A stretch of 64,000 nucleotides of DNA from DAOTVX01 sp034436015. GTDB lineage: Bacteria; Chloroflexota; Anaerolineae; Anaerolineales; Villigracilaceae. The number at the start of each line of letters is the position of its first letter. Positions within the stretch are counted from its first letter, which is position 1. The stretch covers positions 1 to 64,000 of the forward strand of contig DAOTWG010000031.1 in assembly GCA_034436015.1 (NCBI GenBank), written 5' to 3'. Shown here in pieces: positions 1 through 9,600 of this stretch. Below the pieces are notes generated by a model that ran no database searches, had not been told where the DNA came from, and worked only from the letters and a program-made list of their open reading frames with translations. A program made the position numbers and the translations under genes.

Positions 1-576
1 GTTTCTGACGCCAGGCTACAGGCTGAAAGCGCCATGAACAGCACCAATAGGCGCGGGCAAACGCGCTTCATGGATAGGATTCTAACACATCCCCGGCAAC
101 CCCGCGCGCCGGATTGGCGGGTTGGAGGCATTATGGCATGACGATCAAGTCGAGGACAAAGGGAACCGGATCGACACTCTCGGTGAAGGGGTTGAAGGCG
201 ATCCACAAGATGACCGGGATGATTTCCCCGATCCCGAGCGGAGAAAGGATGCGGTAGGAACTTCCTTGCTGCATTTGGAGTGTTTTGCCCTCGTCTTGGC
301 CGCCCCGGGCAAGGTGCGGCAGCGGCCTGTAGGGCGGCAAAGATTTGCTCGAACCGGCCTGGAAACAACAGGAAAAGTGTCGCGACGCCGAGGAAGAGGG
401 TTGGACTATACCCCGGCGCGGTTGCTGACAAATTCGATGTCATGGCAGAGGATGTCCATGTAGGCAGAGATGAGCGCTTCCTGATCGGCGTAAAGGGGGA
501 ATTAGTCGCCGATCAAGGGGCGAAGAGAAAGGCGTCGAGGCATTCGATGAGTAAGGAGGGGAAAACGAGCCGCAAC
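1..576 (-). other. No intact gene; possible decayed membrane-protein remnant
   Basis: No convincing complete gene is visible. On the minus strand two short overlapping stretches in different frames read like membrane protein: about 420 to 310 (contains GVATLFLLFPGRFEQ) and 340 to 131 (contains GEIIPVILWIAFNPF). They are separated by a frame change and lack a clear ribosome binding site, so they could be the residue of one decayed gene. I do not recognise the family. Basis: seen in sequence, interpretation weak. Confidence 0.2.
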
Positions 577-1447
577 TTACACGGATTGGATAAGCCGCAT
601 CCGGGCGGCGAGGACGGGCGGAATTTCACTGAAATTGCCGCCCCAACTGAGTGGATTCTTCTGCGGGTGACCAGGCGGAAAAGCGCGTTCCTCAAAGCCG
701 TCGAGTACGAAGCCGTTCTGGAAGCCGAGGTTGAGATAGTACCGGAGCGGTCGCTCGAAATAAACCTGCGGCTGGGGCTGGCCGCGAACGGCCAACCCGC
801 GCCCCTGATAAGGGGTCAGATAGCGGGAAACCTTGACCGAGTAGATCGTCTTGATTTCGCCATCGTCATCCATTTCTTCGGCCACATGGATTGTGGAGGC
901 GTTGTTGAGCGCCGGGTGTGTGATGGTGAAGATGAAGACACCCCGGGGGTTGAGTAATTTTGCTAAGGCGCGGAAGAGCGGCTCGATGTCGGCGATGTCG
1001 AAGAGAGCCATGTTGCAGAGGGCAGAGTCGAATGTGGTCTCGCCCAGAGCAAGTAAAGCCCGTTCCTCTGTCGCATCAATGACGTGAAAAGTAAGGAGCG
1101 AGAAGGAGGAAGGGGTGCGCGCCCGCGCCAATTCGATGAGATTGGCGGAAGTCGAAGGCGATCGCCGCTGTGCCGAGCGCGGCCAGGCGGCGCGAGAAAA
1201 GGCCGTTGCCGCAGGCAATATCCAGGATGCGCTGACCCGGTTGCGGGTCTAGCAGGAAGCGAACGACGGGCCAGCACAATAGGTTGGCGAAGTCGTTGCC
1301 TTCATTGCCCATGTGGGCGTCCCAAAATTCGGCGTTGGCTTCCCACGCGCGGCGGTTCTCTTCGTTCAAGCTAGGAGTTTCGGAAGGGTCTTGTGTCAGC
1401 GGCGTAACTTTCTGGCATACCAAACATTTTGTAAAATGATACCCCAT
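577..1447 (-). pseudogene. Frameshifted class I SAM-dependent methyltransferase
   Basis: Two minus-strand frames together make one class I methyltransferase of about 290 residues. The first part starts at an ATG at 1447 with AAAGGA just upstream. It carries NRRAWEANAEFWDAHMGNEG, then the SAM-binding motif ILDIACGNGLFSRRLA. Near 1155 the reading must shift frame to continue with ANLIELARART, the acidic CNMALFDIADIEPLFRALAK segment and TITHPALN, ending at the TAA at 577-579. These are motifs I to III of the Methyltransf_11/25 type; the substrate cannot be told. Either the gene is broken by a small indel or the base call is wrong. It sits next to two other gene fragments, which favours real decay. 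Confidence 0.75.
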
Positions 1448-1702
1448 TTTTTCCTTTCCGTTGGCAAGACCACCTCCCACACCACACTTTAATGTCAAAT
1501 TATCCCTGAAGGAAGCGCCTGCTTGCCGTCTTCACGGACATGTCCGTTATCCTCACCGGCCTGCTGTTCTTTTTGTCCAGCCCGGTGATGTGTTCATGCG
1601 GTTGTCTTCTTTATCCTGAAGGGAGGGAAATCTATCCCTGGGCCGAAACGGTGCAGGGAGAAGCGGTAGGCGAAATCCACTGACCCGCGCTGTAACCTCG
1701 TT

Positions 1703-1924
1703 TCAAAGGATAGGGTATATCCATGCTGACCCGCTGGTAGCCACGCTGGCGGCGACTCCGGCCGCCACTAGTCCCAGGTAGATCTCCTGGTTGGCGTAGG
1801 CAATGGATGAGAGCGCATCCGGCGAGAAAGCCGCCAGGGCGCGAATCTTGTTCAGCTTTTCATGCGAAGCTTGCTGTGTGGGTAGTGGAGGCCCGATAAA
1901 GAAATCGCGAACACGGTGCAGCAT
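1703..1924 (-). pseudogene. Truncated APC-family amino acid permease (N-terminus only)
   Basis: A 73-codon reading frame starts at an ATG preceded by GGGAAGGAGAAG, a good ribosome binding site. It encodes RDFFIGPPLPTQQASHEKLN followed by IRALAAFSPDALSSIAYANQ and the beginning of a hydrophobic helix. This is the standard N-terminus of APC-superfamily amino acid permeases, which usually run past 450 residues. Reading ends within the first membrane helix and no continuation is visible in other frames toward 1500. It is a 5' relic that keeps its translation signals. Family assignment is from the characteristic DALSSxAYAxxE block. Confidence 0.7.
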
Positions 1925-2140
1925 AGGTTTTCTTCTCCTTCCCGAACCATTCCGGGATTCCTGATGGAAAACACGGGTGCAATCTGAAACCAGAGTTTTT
2001 GCCAGGTTCATTGACGAACTAACCTGATGTGCAAGATCACTTTCCGGGCCGCTTTGCTTCTATGGCGGGCTGGAGGATATGGTCAGCAAATGTTCCAGGG
2101 TGCTCTCGGCTTTTTTGTCGTCCGGATCGCTCTTTATCAC

Positions 2141-2332
2141 TCAATGAATCGGGCGAATCGTGCCAGATGGATGTGCGGAATCGTGAACGATGCGGTTGAT
2201 CGTCGGTGGATACTGCTCACAGGTTTTGCCGTCAATGACCCTGCCCCTGTTGCTGTTGCGGTCGAAACGTGGAAAGACACCGAAACCCAGCATTGGGATT
2301 TCGACGCCGTTGCTCAATTTTACCGTTTGCAA
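2141..2332 (-). pseudogene. Aldo/keto reductase N-terminal fragment
   Basis: The first 20 or so codons (2332 to about 2270) read QTVKLSNGVEIPMLGFGVF, the conserved first strand of the AKR5/2,5-diketogluconate reductase type of aldo/keto reductase (full length about 275 residues). The initiator position is TTG. After GFGVF the similarity stops and the frame runs into unrelated residues until a stop at 2141. No catalytic Asp-Tyr-Lys-His tetrad is present. This is the third N-terminal relic in 1.8 kb on the same strand. Confidence 0.65.
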
Positions 2333-2742
2333 TTCTCTTCGGAGTGGCGCTGTGTTCCTGTCGTGCTTGTACAGTAGCGAATGTGTCGCGCGGATAAGGC
2401 CTTATCCCTCTCAACGAGACGAATCCGAGGCTCTTGGTAATCCCATCTCTTGCGCAACGTTCGCAGTTAGGTAAATGCGTTCGAGGTTCGGTGTATCTGA
2501 TGGATGGTGTGTAGCAAAACCATCTGCGATTGGGTGATAATACAGGTTGCCCATGGCATCTTGATAAGCCGGTTCCACATGTTTGTGAGAACATCAAGAG
2601 ATTGTTATTGCTTCGGTTCTGCGTAAAGTTTTCACGACATCCTCTGCGGGTCTTTGTGGAGCGGGGCGACAGCCTGCGCTTCGCCTGCGCCGCGCGGCGC
2701 CTTGACCTGAGTGGAGCAAAGGAACATGGCAAGGGCGATGTT
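2333..2742. other. Intergenic, nothing recognised
   Basis: About 410 bases between the aldo/keto reductase fragment and the stop codon of the giant fusion gene. The open frames here lack ribosome binding sites and family motifs. No clear terminator hairpin for the fusion gene was found. Confidence 0.4.
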
Positions 2743-5700
2743 TCAACTGTTTTCGCCAGTTAGCCTTGCAATCTGTAACACGCAAAACCGCAGGACGGCC
2801 TGTTTTTCGGGCGGTAGAGCGGCTTCTTCAATTTGAGCAATCCGTTCCACGTCCTTAATGGCGCGAATGATGCTCACCGGCACTTCGATACTGCTCTCCG
2901 TAATGTGGCTCAACTGCTCCATCGCGCCGAGCAGGAACCGACGCATTTCGTCATCTGCCCGAGAGGAGCGCAGAAAGGCGGCCAGGCTCGAGGGCAGACG
3001 TCCGCTGGGAGAGGTGGACCGGGCAGGAGCCGATGGGCGACTGGATGAGAAAGCGTGCAGAGCGGTAGCCAATTCGGTGAAGCTCTGTACGCGCTGGTAA
3101 ATTGAATCGCCCATTAGGTCCCAAATAATGGCGCGCCAGGAACGCACCTGTTCGGGCAGAGAGAGCAGGCGGCGGGTTTCGTTCAGCCAGGCAGCTTCGA
3201 GTTTGCCGTTGCTGCCCGCCAGCATACGGTCAAGGTCGGTGTTGAACAGGTCGGCTTGCAGCAGGACGGCCAGGTCGGGGCGTAGGGCGGGAAGCAGGTC
3301 GGGGATGAAGATGCCGTTTTGGAAGAAATCGCTCACGTTCAGGCCGTGCCGCCGCACGAGTTCCTGCTGGAAGAGCGGCAGGTAGCGCAGCATCGCGTCG
3401 TGGTCTTCGCGCAGGGCAACGAAGGTAGGGTGTCCCGCCGGGAAGGCAGTTTCGATTCGGCGCAGAATCTCGCCCCGCCAGTCCTGGTATAGCCGCAGAG
3501 TATGCAAGATGTCGTAAACCGGCAGGCGCGGCAGGATGCATTCGGCAATCAATCCCTCGCACTCGGCTTCGGGCAAGGACTTCTGTGCATAGTATTCTAG
3601 CGCGCGGAACAGGCCGGTCGTCAGTTGATTGACGCCCAGAATGACAGTCTGCGCCTGGTTGTGGGAGATGGCGCGCAGCATACTGCCCTGCTTCGAGAGC
3701 GGAATCATCTCGGCCACGCTGGCGATGATTTGTTGGCCCCGGTCTAGCTCGGCTGCGGGGCGCCGGCGCGAGGTGGGCCGGTCGCGCAGTTGCGGCATGG
3801 TGCGCCCGATAAAATACGAGACGATATGCAGGCCAAAGACCTCTTCGGGGCGACCATACAGAATTTGCCGGAAATGCTCGGTCAATTCGGTCAGAAAGCC
3901 TTCGTAAAGCGGCTCGGCCAGCCCCATCGTCAGGCGCTCCATCTCTTGGGCGCCGCGTCCTTTCACTCCCAAGCGGCTTTCGGTGAGCGTTTCGGCGGCG
4001 CGAAGCAGGTGCTGGCGGTGCGTTTGCTGGGTTTCGCGCAGGTGATAGAGCAAATTGGCTCGGTCGCGCACGGGCAGGAAGCGTATCTGCTCGGAGATAT
4101 TGCTTTGTAGGGTGCGCAGATCGCCGCCTAGGAAGACTCCCTGCAGAGGTGTGATGGCATAGGCGGTGTTGCGAAGCGCAGCGGAGGGAAGATTCTTTGC
4201 CAGGCGTTTGCGATACCGCTCCGGGTTGGGAAAGGCCGGCTGACCGGAGACCGGCGCGTAGTAGCCGCCTTGCCGTTGCATGGGTTCGCCGCTGCCCAGT
4301 TTGATGCGAATCGAATCGGCCAGCCCGTGTTCGGCCAGCCAGGTGTAAAGGCGGTATTTGGCCTTGACGTACTGAAACGCGCTGTGCGGTTGGCTGATTT
4401 GCTGACTCAAATCCGAACCAGCGATGAACACTTCGCAAATTATCTCGGCGAAGCGGCTCTGGGGGGTCTGTTCGGCATGGCGGGTTTGGTTGGCGTAATC
4501 CCAAAGTTTATCTAGGTACTCAGGAATGCCTTCGACCGCTTCAATGTCCTCAAAGAGCGGAATCAGCCAAATGTTTGGTAAATTCGACTCGGGATATTCG
4601 CGCCGGAAGCGCTCGTGCTGGGTATTCATCTTGCGGTCGAGGGCAATCAGCGCTTCAGGGCGGGTGGAGAGGCTGACTTGCAAAGCGAGGGTTAGGCCGG
4701 GGTTACCGTATTTGCCTGCAATGGCGTTGATTTCCTGCATGTTGAAGGCCGTGGTCTCAATTGCAAATTGTTCGCGCGAGGTAATCATGCCCTGATGGAT
4801 GCGCGGGGTAATGACAACGCGCTGTAAGATGTCGTAGTAGCCGGTAACGGCGCGCCGAAGCGGCTCGGATTCACGGCTGGCCAGAATGTTGGGGATGAGG
4901 GCGTGCAGTTGTTTACGCAGGCGTTTATTGAGCGCGAACCAGTCCTCGAGCATGACGCGGCGCCGGGCGCGCAATTCGAGCATTTTACGCTCGTAGCGGT
5001 CGTTGTGCTGCCACAAGACTTCCGCCGGGTCGCGGCGCAAACGCAAACGGGTTGCCAGTCGTTCCAAGGGGGTGGCATTCAGCGAGTAAGGCAAAAAGCC
5101 GCGATAGCGCTGTTCTAGTTGATGTGTCAGTTGCGTAATCTCGTTGAGCAGCTGTGTAAAGCGCTCGCTGCGTTCCGGCAGGTGTTCCAGTTCGGCCAGT
5201 AAATCGGGGGCAATGGGGGCGCGCGGGTCGGCGCGGCGCAGCAGGATGAGTATCTCCGCCATGCGGCGGACGTTTTCCATGACAGCGGCGGCAGCCAAGC
5301 GGTGTCCTTGTCCGGAGGGACGGTTCGATCCATCCCAATCGCTCCAGAAGGAGAGAAAAATTGGCAGCCGTGTTTCACTGAACAGCTCGGTGTATGCTTC
5401 GGCGGCGGTGAGCGCGTCCACATCGGTCAGGATTTCCACCGCTTCCAGTTCAGAGTTGATGCTGACGTTATATCCCAAGAATTCCTTGACGAGTTCGCGC
5501 GCTGCCCGTTCTACCAGGCCGCGCGCCGGGGTCTGACCGGCCATGAGGGCGCGCTGTAGGTTGTTTATGACTATTTCGGCCTGTAAAGAATAGGCCTGGG
5601 TAGGATGAACGGTGCGGTCATGCGTGCGCTGGCGAAAAGCGACCTGGCGTCGGGCGAGCGAATCCTTCATGAATTCGCGTTCCAATCGTTCGGCCAGCCA

Positions 5701-8361
5701 GCGCCCATCGGCGGCGGCTTTCCGCATGAGTTCATTGCCGATCAGGGCGCGTTCCTGCAGGCGCTGACGGAACAGATCAAGCCGCCGGGGCAGGTAGCTC
5801 TTTAGGAACTCCGTGCGCAGGCGGGTCTTATCCACGTCGGGCAGGGATTCGAGCAGATTCCAGGCAACGCGGCTCTCGCACTGCCGGGTGATTTGGGCGG
5901 CGAGGGAATCCCAGTGCGCCATCGCCGCCAGCCCTTCGCCCGCAGGCAGGGGGGAAGCGACGAATCGAATTTCTTTGCGGTTATAGCGGGCATCTTCTTC
6001 TTCGATGAGCCGATTCAGGTCAATCAGCAAACGGCGGGCTTTGTGACGCATGGTTTCGGCCCCGTCCACGCCGCCCAGGGTCAGGCGAAAGGTATTGCGC
6101 CCGGTATCGAAGCCGGCTTCGGTGCGGGCAAAACTCGCCAACGGCAGCAGGCCGATCCCGCGCCGCGCCAGGGCCGAGGCCAGCCAGTCGAGCGAGAGTC
6201 CGCCCGGCAGGCGGCTAACCTGCAAGAGCGGGTACATACTGCCGGCCGGCGGGATGATTTTCAATCCAAACGGGTTGCGTTCGGCGGGCAGGTTGTCTGA
6301 AGCCGCGACGAGCGCATCGGTGCGCTCTTTGAAAATGGCATTGCGCAGCCGCCAATACGCGCGTGCGGCTTCACGCGTCCCGCGATAGAAGAGATAGGCC
6401 AGAAAAATCGCCGCCAGGTTAGGCGCAATTAGGTTATTGACGGCGCAGAAACGCGCTCGCAGCGCTGGCGGACGAATCTCCACCACCGCAAGACGCGCCC
6501 CCGCCAGACAGTCGGTCTTGGACATCGAATGCACGCTGATCACTCGCGCAGCTTGTTCGTCTGTAATAACACCCTCACGCACCAAGTCATCAGCCACCTG
6601 GCGGGCGGTCTTGATGAGCGGCAAGTCGTTCACCGGGGCAACGTTTTGATAGGCCAGGTCGTCCACCACGTAAACGCCGCGCTCCAGGCACCAAGTCATC
6701 AGGCGGCGGATGTCTTCTTCGGCGAAAATGCGCCCGGTGGCGTTATGCGGGTTGTTGATGACAAGCGCCCCGTGCTCCGGCCAGGCAGGGTCGGCGCGGC
6801 ACAGACCATCGAGCTTTGCAATCAGCGCATCCACATCCAGCGACAGGTCATTGGTGAGCGGCACGGCATAAGCGTTCGGGAAGCATTGCTCGTAGGTCCA
6901 ACTCAAATCAGGGAAGACCACATCGGTGATCCCACAATGAAACCCCAACAAGCCCAGCGCCGTGCGCGAAGAACCACTCGTCACTACACAAGTCTCCGGA
7001 CGGTATTGTGGCTGATGCCAGGCAAAAACAGCCAGGAAACTGCGCTCCAGCCGCGCGCGCCAGGCGGGGTTGTCCACATTGGCTATCAGTTCGTCCAGCA
7101 GAGTCAGGCTGTCCATTTCGGCGAATTCGTCCATTTGAGCGGAATCCCAACGATCTCGGAGGATTCGCGCGACATGTTCGACCTTGTCTCCGATGGATTC
7201 CGCCGCGCGTGCCGCAACCTGGATGTTGGCCTGTAACAGGTTGTCCAGTCGCTTGCCTGCTCGAACGGCCAAGCTGGTCAGCGCGCCGGCGGGAGCGGGC
7301 GCCTCTTGCAGCGCATCGGACCAATCCGATTCAAGTTCAAGTAGGGTAGCGGCAGCAGCAGGAGCAGAAGGTGGTTGCTCTTTCGAGAAACTGTTTTCCA
7401 GCAAGTAGTGCAGAAGTTCGATTTCAGAGGACGAAGGCGTGCCTTTAAGCGCAAAGTGGACGGTTTCGATGACGGCCAGCAGATCGGCATTGCCGACGAC
7501 AAAGACGGTGGAGAGTGAGGCCAAGCGTGGATGAAAGATGCCCGGTGTGAGCAGGCGGATGACGCGTTGGACGAGGCGAGCCTCGCGCGCCAATGAGTGC
7601 TGGTTGAGGGAATCGTTGGTCTCAATGAAGAACAGCGGACGCGCGATGCTCAACAGGCGCAGTTTGCGACGAGTTTCCTCGCTGAGCGGCGCGCCGATGA
7701 GCAGAAAGGCCGGCGAGTCTGGGTCGGCGTCCAACGCGCTTTCCAAGGCGGCGCGGGCAACGATCTCGTCTTCGGGCAGAGTCTCGAATTGCAGGCGCGG
7801 GATGCTGTAATAAGCCACCGGCAGAGGAAGACGGTAGATAAAAATGCGCGCCGGGGTCACCTGCAAGAAGTTGGAAAGCGCCGTCAAGAGAACGCGCAAC
7901 GTTTCGAGAATGCCACCGGAAGAGAGGATAATTTCGCGCTTGCCAGTAGGGTCGTTCAAGTTGTAGTGCAAGGGTTCGGGTTGATTTTCCAGCCAACGGG
8001 CAAAGGCCTCTACCAGCGGATGCGGGCTTTTACGGTTGTAGCCTCCGCGCGGGGCGTAGGGACCGCTTGTTTGGATGAGCCGATGCAGAAATTCCAGTTT
8101 CGAACGCTCACTGGCAGGGAAGCAAAGATGTTCGAGCAGCGAATCTACATCATCCCTCAACTCCTGGCAGCGGTAATCGGCGCCCAGCGCAATCCGCAGG
8201 AAGAGCGAAATCAGCCGTTCATCTTGGAGCGGGTTGCCAATGTGAAAGTTGATACGCTCTTCAGGCGGGATCGGCGCGGCGGCGGTCGCTTCGCTGATTT
8301 CGGAAACGCGCGCCGCCCGGATCGGCTTCAGGCGAAAGGGGAAAAGCGGGTCAGATGGCAT
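2743..8361 (-). CDS. Fusion protein: PLP aminotransferase + PEP-carboxylase-like domain (1872 aa)
   Basis: An uninterrupted 1872-residue frame. Residues 1-340 look like a degenerate aminotransferase-fold region (INFHIGNP, YAPRGGYNRKSP, ILSSGGILETLRVLLTAL) with no PLP lysine. Residues about 345-830 are a fold-type I aminotransferase: VTSGSSRTALGLLGFH, NNPHNATGR near 535, VVDDLAY, and the Schiff-base lysine at K615 in SVHSMSKTDCLAGARLAVV. Residues about 850-1872 resemble phosphoenolpyruvate carboxylase: HPT at 919-921, SDWDGSNRPSG, IPLFEDIEAVEGIP, GSD at 1315-1317 and GSGEPMQRQGG at 1356-1366. The spacing of HPT to GSD (about 396) and to the glycine loop (about 437) is close to bacterial PEPC, but the usual His-Gly-Arg-Gly-Gly loop is not kept. 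A natural guess is PEP + bicarbonate to oxaloacetate to aspartate in one chain; it could also be catalytically different. It follows the SPFH gene by 18 bases and is probably co-transcribed. Confidence 0.85.
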   Translation of the reverse strand: MPSDPLFPFRLKPIRAARVSEISEATAAAPIPPEERINFHIGNPLQDERLISLFLRIALGADYRCQELRDDVDSLLEHLCFPASERSKLEFLHRLIQTSGPYAPRGGYNRKSPHPLVEAFARWLENQPEPLHYNLNDPTGKREIILSSGGILETLRVLLTALSNFLQVTPARIFIYRLPLPVAYYSIPRLQFETLPEDEIVARAALESALDADPDSPAFLLIGAPLSEETRRKLRLLSIARPLFFIETNDSLNQHSLAREARLVQRVIRLLTPGIFHPRLASLSTVFVVGNADLLAVIETVHFALKGTPSSSEIELLHYLLENSFSKEQPPSAPAAAATLLELESDWSDALQEAPAPAGALTSLAVRAGKRLDNLLQANIQVAARAAESIGDKVEHVARILRDRWDSAQMDEFAEMDSLTLLDELIANVDNPAWRARLERSFLAVFAWHQPQYRPETCVVTSGSSRTALGLLGFHCGITDVVFPDLSWTYEQCFPNAYAVPLTNDLSLDVDALIAKLDGLCRADPAWPEHGALVINNPHNATGRIFAEEDIRRLMTWCLERGVYVVDDLAYQNVAPVNDLPLIKTARQVADDLVREGVITDEQAARVISVHSMSKTDCLAGARLAVVEIRPPALRARFCAVNNLIAPNLAAIFLAYLFYRGTREAARAYWRLRNAIFKERTDALVAASDNLPAERNPFGLKIIPPAGSMYPLLQVSRLPGGLSLDWLASALARRGIGLLPLASFARTEAGFDTGRNTFRLTLGGVDGAETMRHKARRLLIDLNRLIEEEDARYNRKEIRFVASPLPAGEGLAAMAHWDSLAAQITRQCESRVAWNLLESLPDVDKTRLRTEFLKSYLPRRLDLFRQRLQERALIGNELMRKAAADGRWLAERLEREFMKDSLARRQVAFRQRTHDRTVHPTQAYSLQAEIVINNLQRALMAGQTPARGLVERAARELVKEFLGYNVSINSELEAVEILTDVDALTAAEAYTELFSETRLPIFLSFWSDWDGSNRPSGQGHRLAAAAVMENVRRMAEILILLRRADPRAPIAPDLLAELEHLPERSERFTQLLNEITQLTHQLEQRYRGFLPYSLNATPLERLATRLRLRRDPAEVLWQHNDRYERKMLELRARRRVMLEDWFALNKRLRKQLHALIPNILASRESEPLRRAVTGYYDILQRVVITPRIHQGMITSREQFAIETTAFNMQEINAIAGKYGNPGLTLALQVSLSTRPEALIALDRKMNTQHERFRREYPESNLPNIWLIPLFEDIEAVEGIPEYLDKLWDYANQTRHAEQTPQSRFAEIICEVFIAGSDLSQQISQPHSAFQYVKAKYRLYTWLAEHGLADSIRIKLGSGEPMQRQGGYYAPVSGQPAFPNPERYRKRLAKNLPSAALRNTAYAITPLQGVFLGGDLRTLQSNISEQIRFLPVRDRANLLYHLRETQQTHRQHLLRAAETLTESRLGVKGRGAQEMERLTMGLAEPLYEGFLTELTEHFRQILYGRPEEVFGLHIVSYFIGRTMPQLRDRPTSRRRPAAELDRGQQIIASVAEMIPLSKQGSMLRAISHNQAQTVILGVNQLTTGLFRALEYYAQKSLPEAECEGLIAECILPRLPVYDILHTLRLYQDWRGEILRRIETAFPAGHPTFVALREDHDAMLRYLPLFQQELVRRHGLNVSDFFQNGIFIPDLLPALRPDLAVLLQADLFNTDLDRMLAGSNGKLEAAWLNETRRLLSLPEQVRSWRAIIWDLMGDSIYQRVQSFTELATALHAFSSSRPSAPARSTSPSGRLPSSLAAFLRSSRADDEMRRFLLGAMEQLSHITESSIEVPVSIIRAIKDVERIAQIEEAALPPEKQAVLRFCVLQIARLTGENS

Positions 8362-8379
8362 GGGTCAGTATGCAGAGGG

Positions 8380-9342
8380 TTAACCGCTTTTTTTCTCTAC
8401 CGCTTTCTGCAGCAACTTCTGGAACAGCTCACCCCACTCCGTTCCCGCAAAATCTTGCGGCGACAGCGAGATAATCGTGCGGGCATTCTTTAGCCTCTGG
8501 CTGGCCTCGGCCAAGCGGGCAGCCTGCGGAGTGAGAAGCAAGAGTTCGGGGTTGTCTTTCAGGATGTCCAGTTCTTCCTTCTCGAAGGCCAGCCGCATGC
8601 GGCTGCGGGCCAGTTCATCTTCCAAGCGCTTTTGGGCCAGGGCATCCTCCTGCTCCAGACGTTCTTTCTTGAGCGCGAGTTTCTTCAATTCCAACTCATG
8701 CTCCATCGTGGCAATTTGTTCGTCCGCCTGGTATTTCGATTTGGCCGCCGCGATGCGCGCCTGATGGTTGAGTCTCTCGGTCTGCTCCATCAGGCGGGCT
8801 TCTTCTTGCTGGCGCAGGGCTTCGGCAATTTCCGAATCCGTTGGGTCAAGTGAGACGACCGCCAGCGAAATGATCTCCAGCCCAAAGCGTTGCCTGAAAT
8901 CGGCGGTCTGCGCTTCGAGGTATTCTGAAAGCCCCTTTGAGGAAAGCGACTGGATTTCGGATTGCTGTGTATATTCCTTGACCAACCCCTCTAGGCGGAT
9001 GCTAGCCTGCTCGGCGGCGCGGGCCACCGCGTCGCTGTTCCACCCGCCGATGCGCACCAATGCCGACAGGTTATCTAGCGCCGGGACAACCGACCCGGCT
9101 AATTTGATCACCACCCCCAGGTTCCCGGCAGCCACACCTTCAATATGCAGTTGAATCGGATGCGGTGCACGTTTGAGCAGCAGACTGAAATGACGCGGGT
9201 AAAACAGCCCTCCCCGCAGTCCAATTTTGCCTTTTGACTCATACAGCACTAACGTGTCGGGCTGGCGGACGCGGAACTCGAACAGCGCCAGTAAGATAAT
9301 TGCCAGCACAACAATGGCGAGAATACCCCAAAGGATTTCCAT
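8380..9342 (-). CDS. SPFH/band-7 domain membrane protein (flotillin/stomatin-like)
   Basis: 320 residues. One N-terminal membrane helix (WGILAIVVLAIILLALFEF, residues 5-23) anchors the protein. A band-7 region follows to about residue 165 (QPDTLVLYESKGKIGLRGG, DFRQRFGLEIISLAVVSLDP). Then comes a long charged coiled coil, about 165-270, rich in Glu/Lys/Arg/Ala, and a short C-terminal segment. This is the flotillin-like layout used for membrane scaffolds. The start is supported by ACGGAGGAAGTT directly upstream, and a possible TATAAA -10 lies at 9372-9377. It precedes the aminotransferase-PEPC fusion by 18 bases, so the two are likely made together; whether it scaffolds that enzyme at the membrane is inference only. 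Confidence 0.85.
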   Translation of the reverse strand: MEILWGILAIVVLAIILLALFEFRVRQPDTLVLYESKGKIGLRGGLFYPRHFSLLLKRAPHPIQLHIEGVAAGNLGVVIKLAGSVVPALDNLSALVRIGGWNSDAVARAAEQASIRLEGLVKEYTQQSEIQSLSSKGLSEYLEAQTADFRQRFGLEIISLAVVSLDPTDSEIAEALRQQEEARLMEQTERLNHQARIAAAKSKYQADEQIATMEHELELKKLALKKERLEQEDALAQKRLEDELARSRMRLAFEKEELDILKDNPELLLLTPQAARLAEASQRLKNARTIISLSPQDFAGTEWGELFQKLLQKAVEKKSG

Positions 9343-9600
9343 AACTTCCTCCGTGCTCAGATTTCGCTGGATTTATACTGCCATAGAAAGAATTCGACTA
9401 TGCGTTGTGAACTCTGCTAAAAAGTCGGCTCGGCCGTTGGCCCTTTGGCAGTTGTGCTGGACGCGACGGCGGGGAGTTGGCGGAAAAAAGCCAAAGGTAG
9501 AAAGCTTTCAACGGCGCCGAATCTCTTGGGGCAGGGTAGCGCTCCCCGCCCATCTGCTGCGAACAATGTTAGGCTGATGTTGAGCAGTTATACGTTTTGT

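Noticed and set aside
3230..4504. 424-aa minus-strand ORF inside the fusion gene
   Set aside because: Shadow frame of the 1872-aa gene; Arg/Pro/His-rich composition typical of an off-frame read of GC-rich coding DNA.
7597..8493. 298-aa plus-strand ORF opposite the 5' end of the fusion gene
   Set aside because: Antisense shadow spanning two real minus-strand genes.
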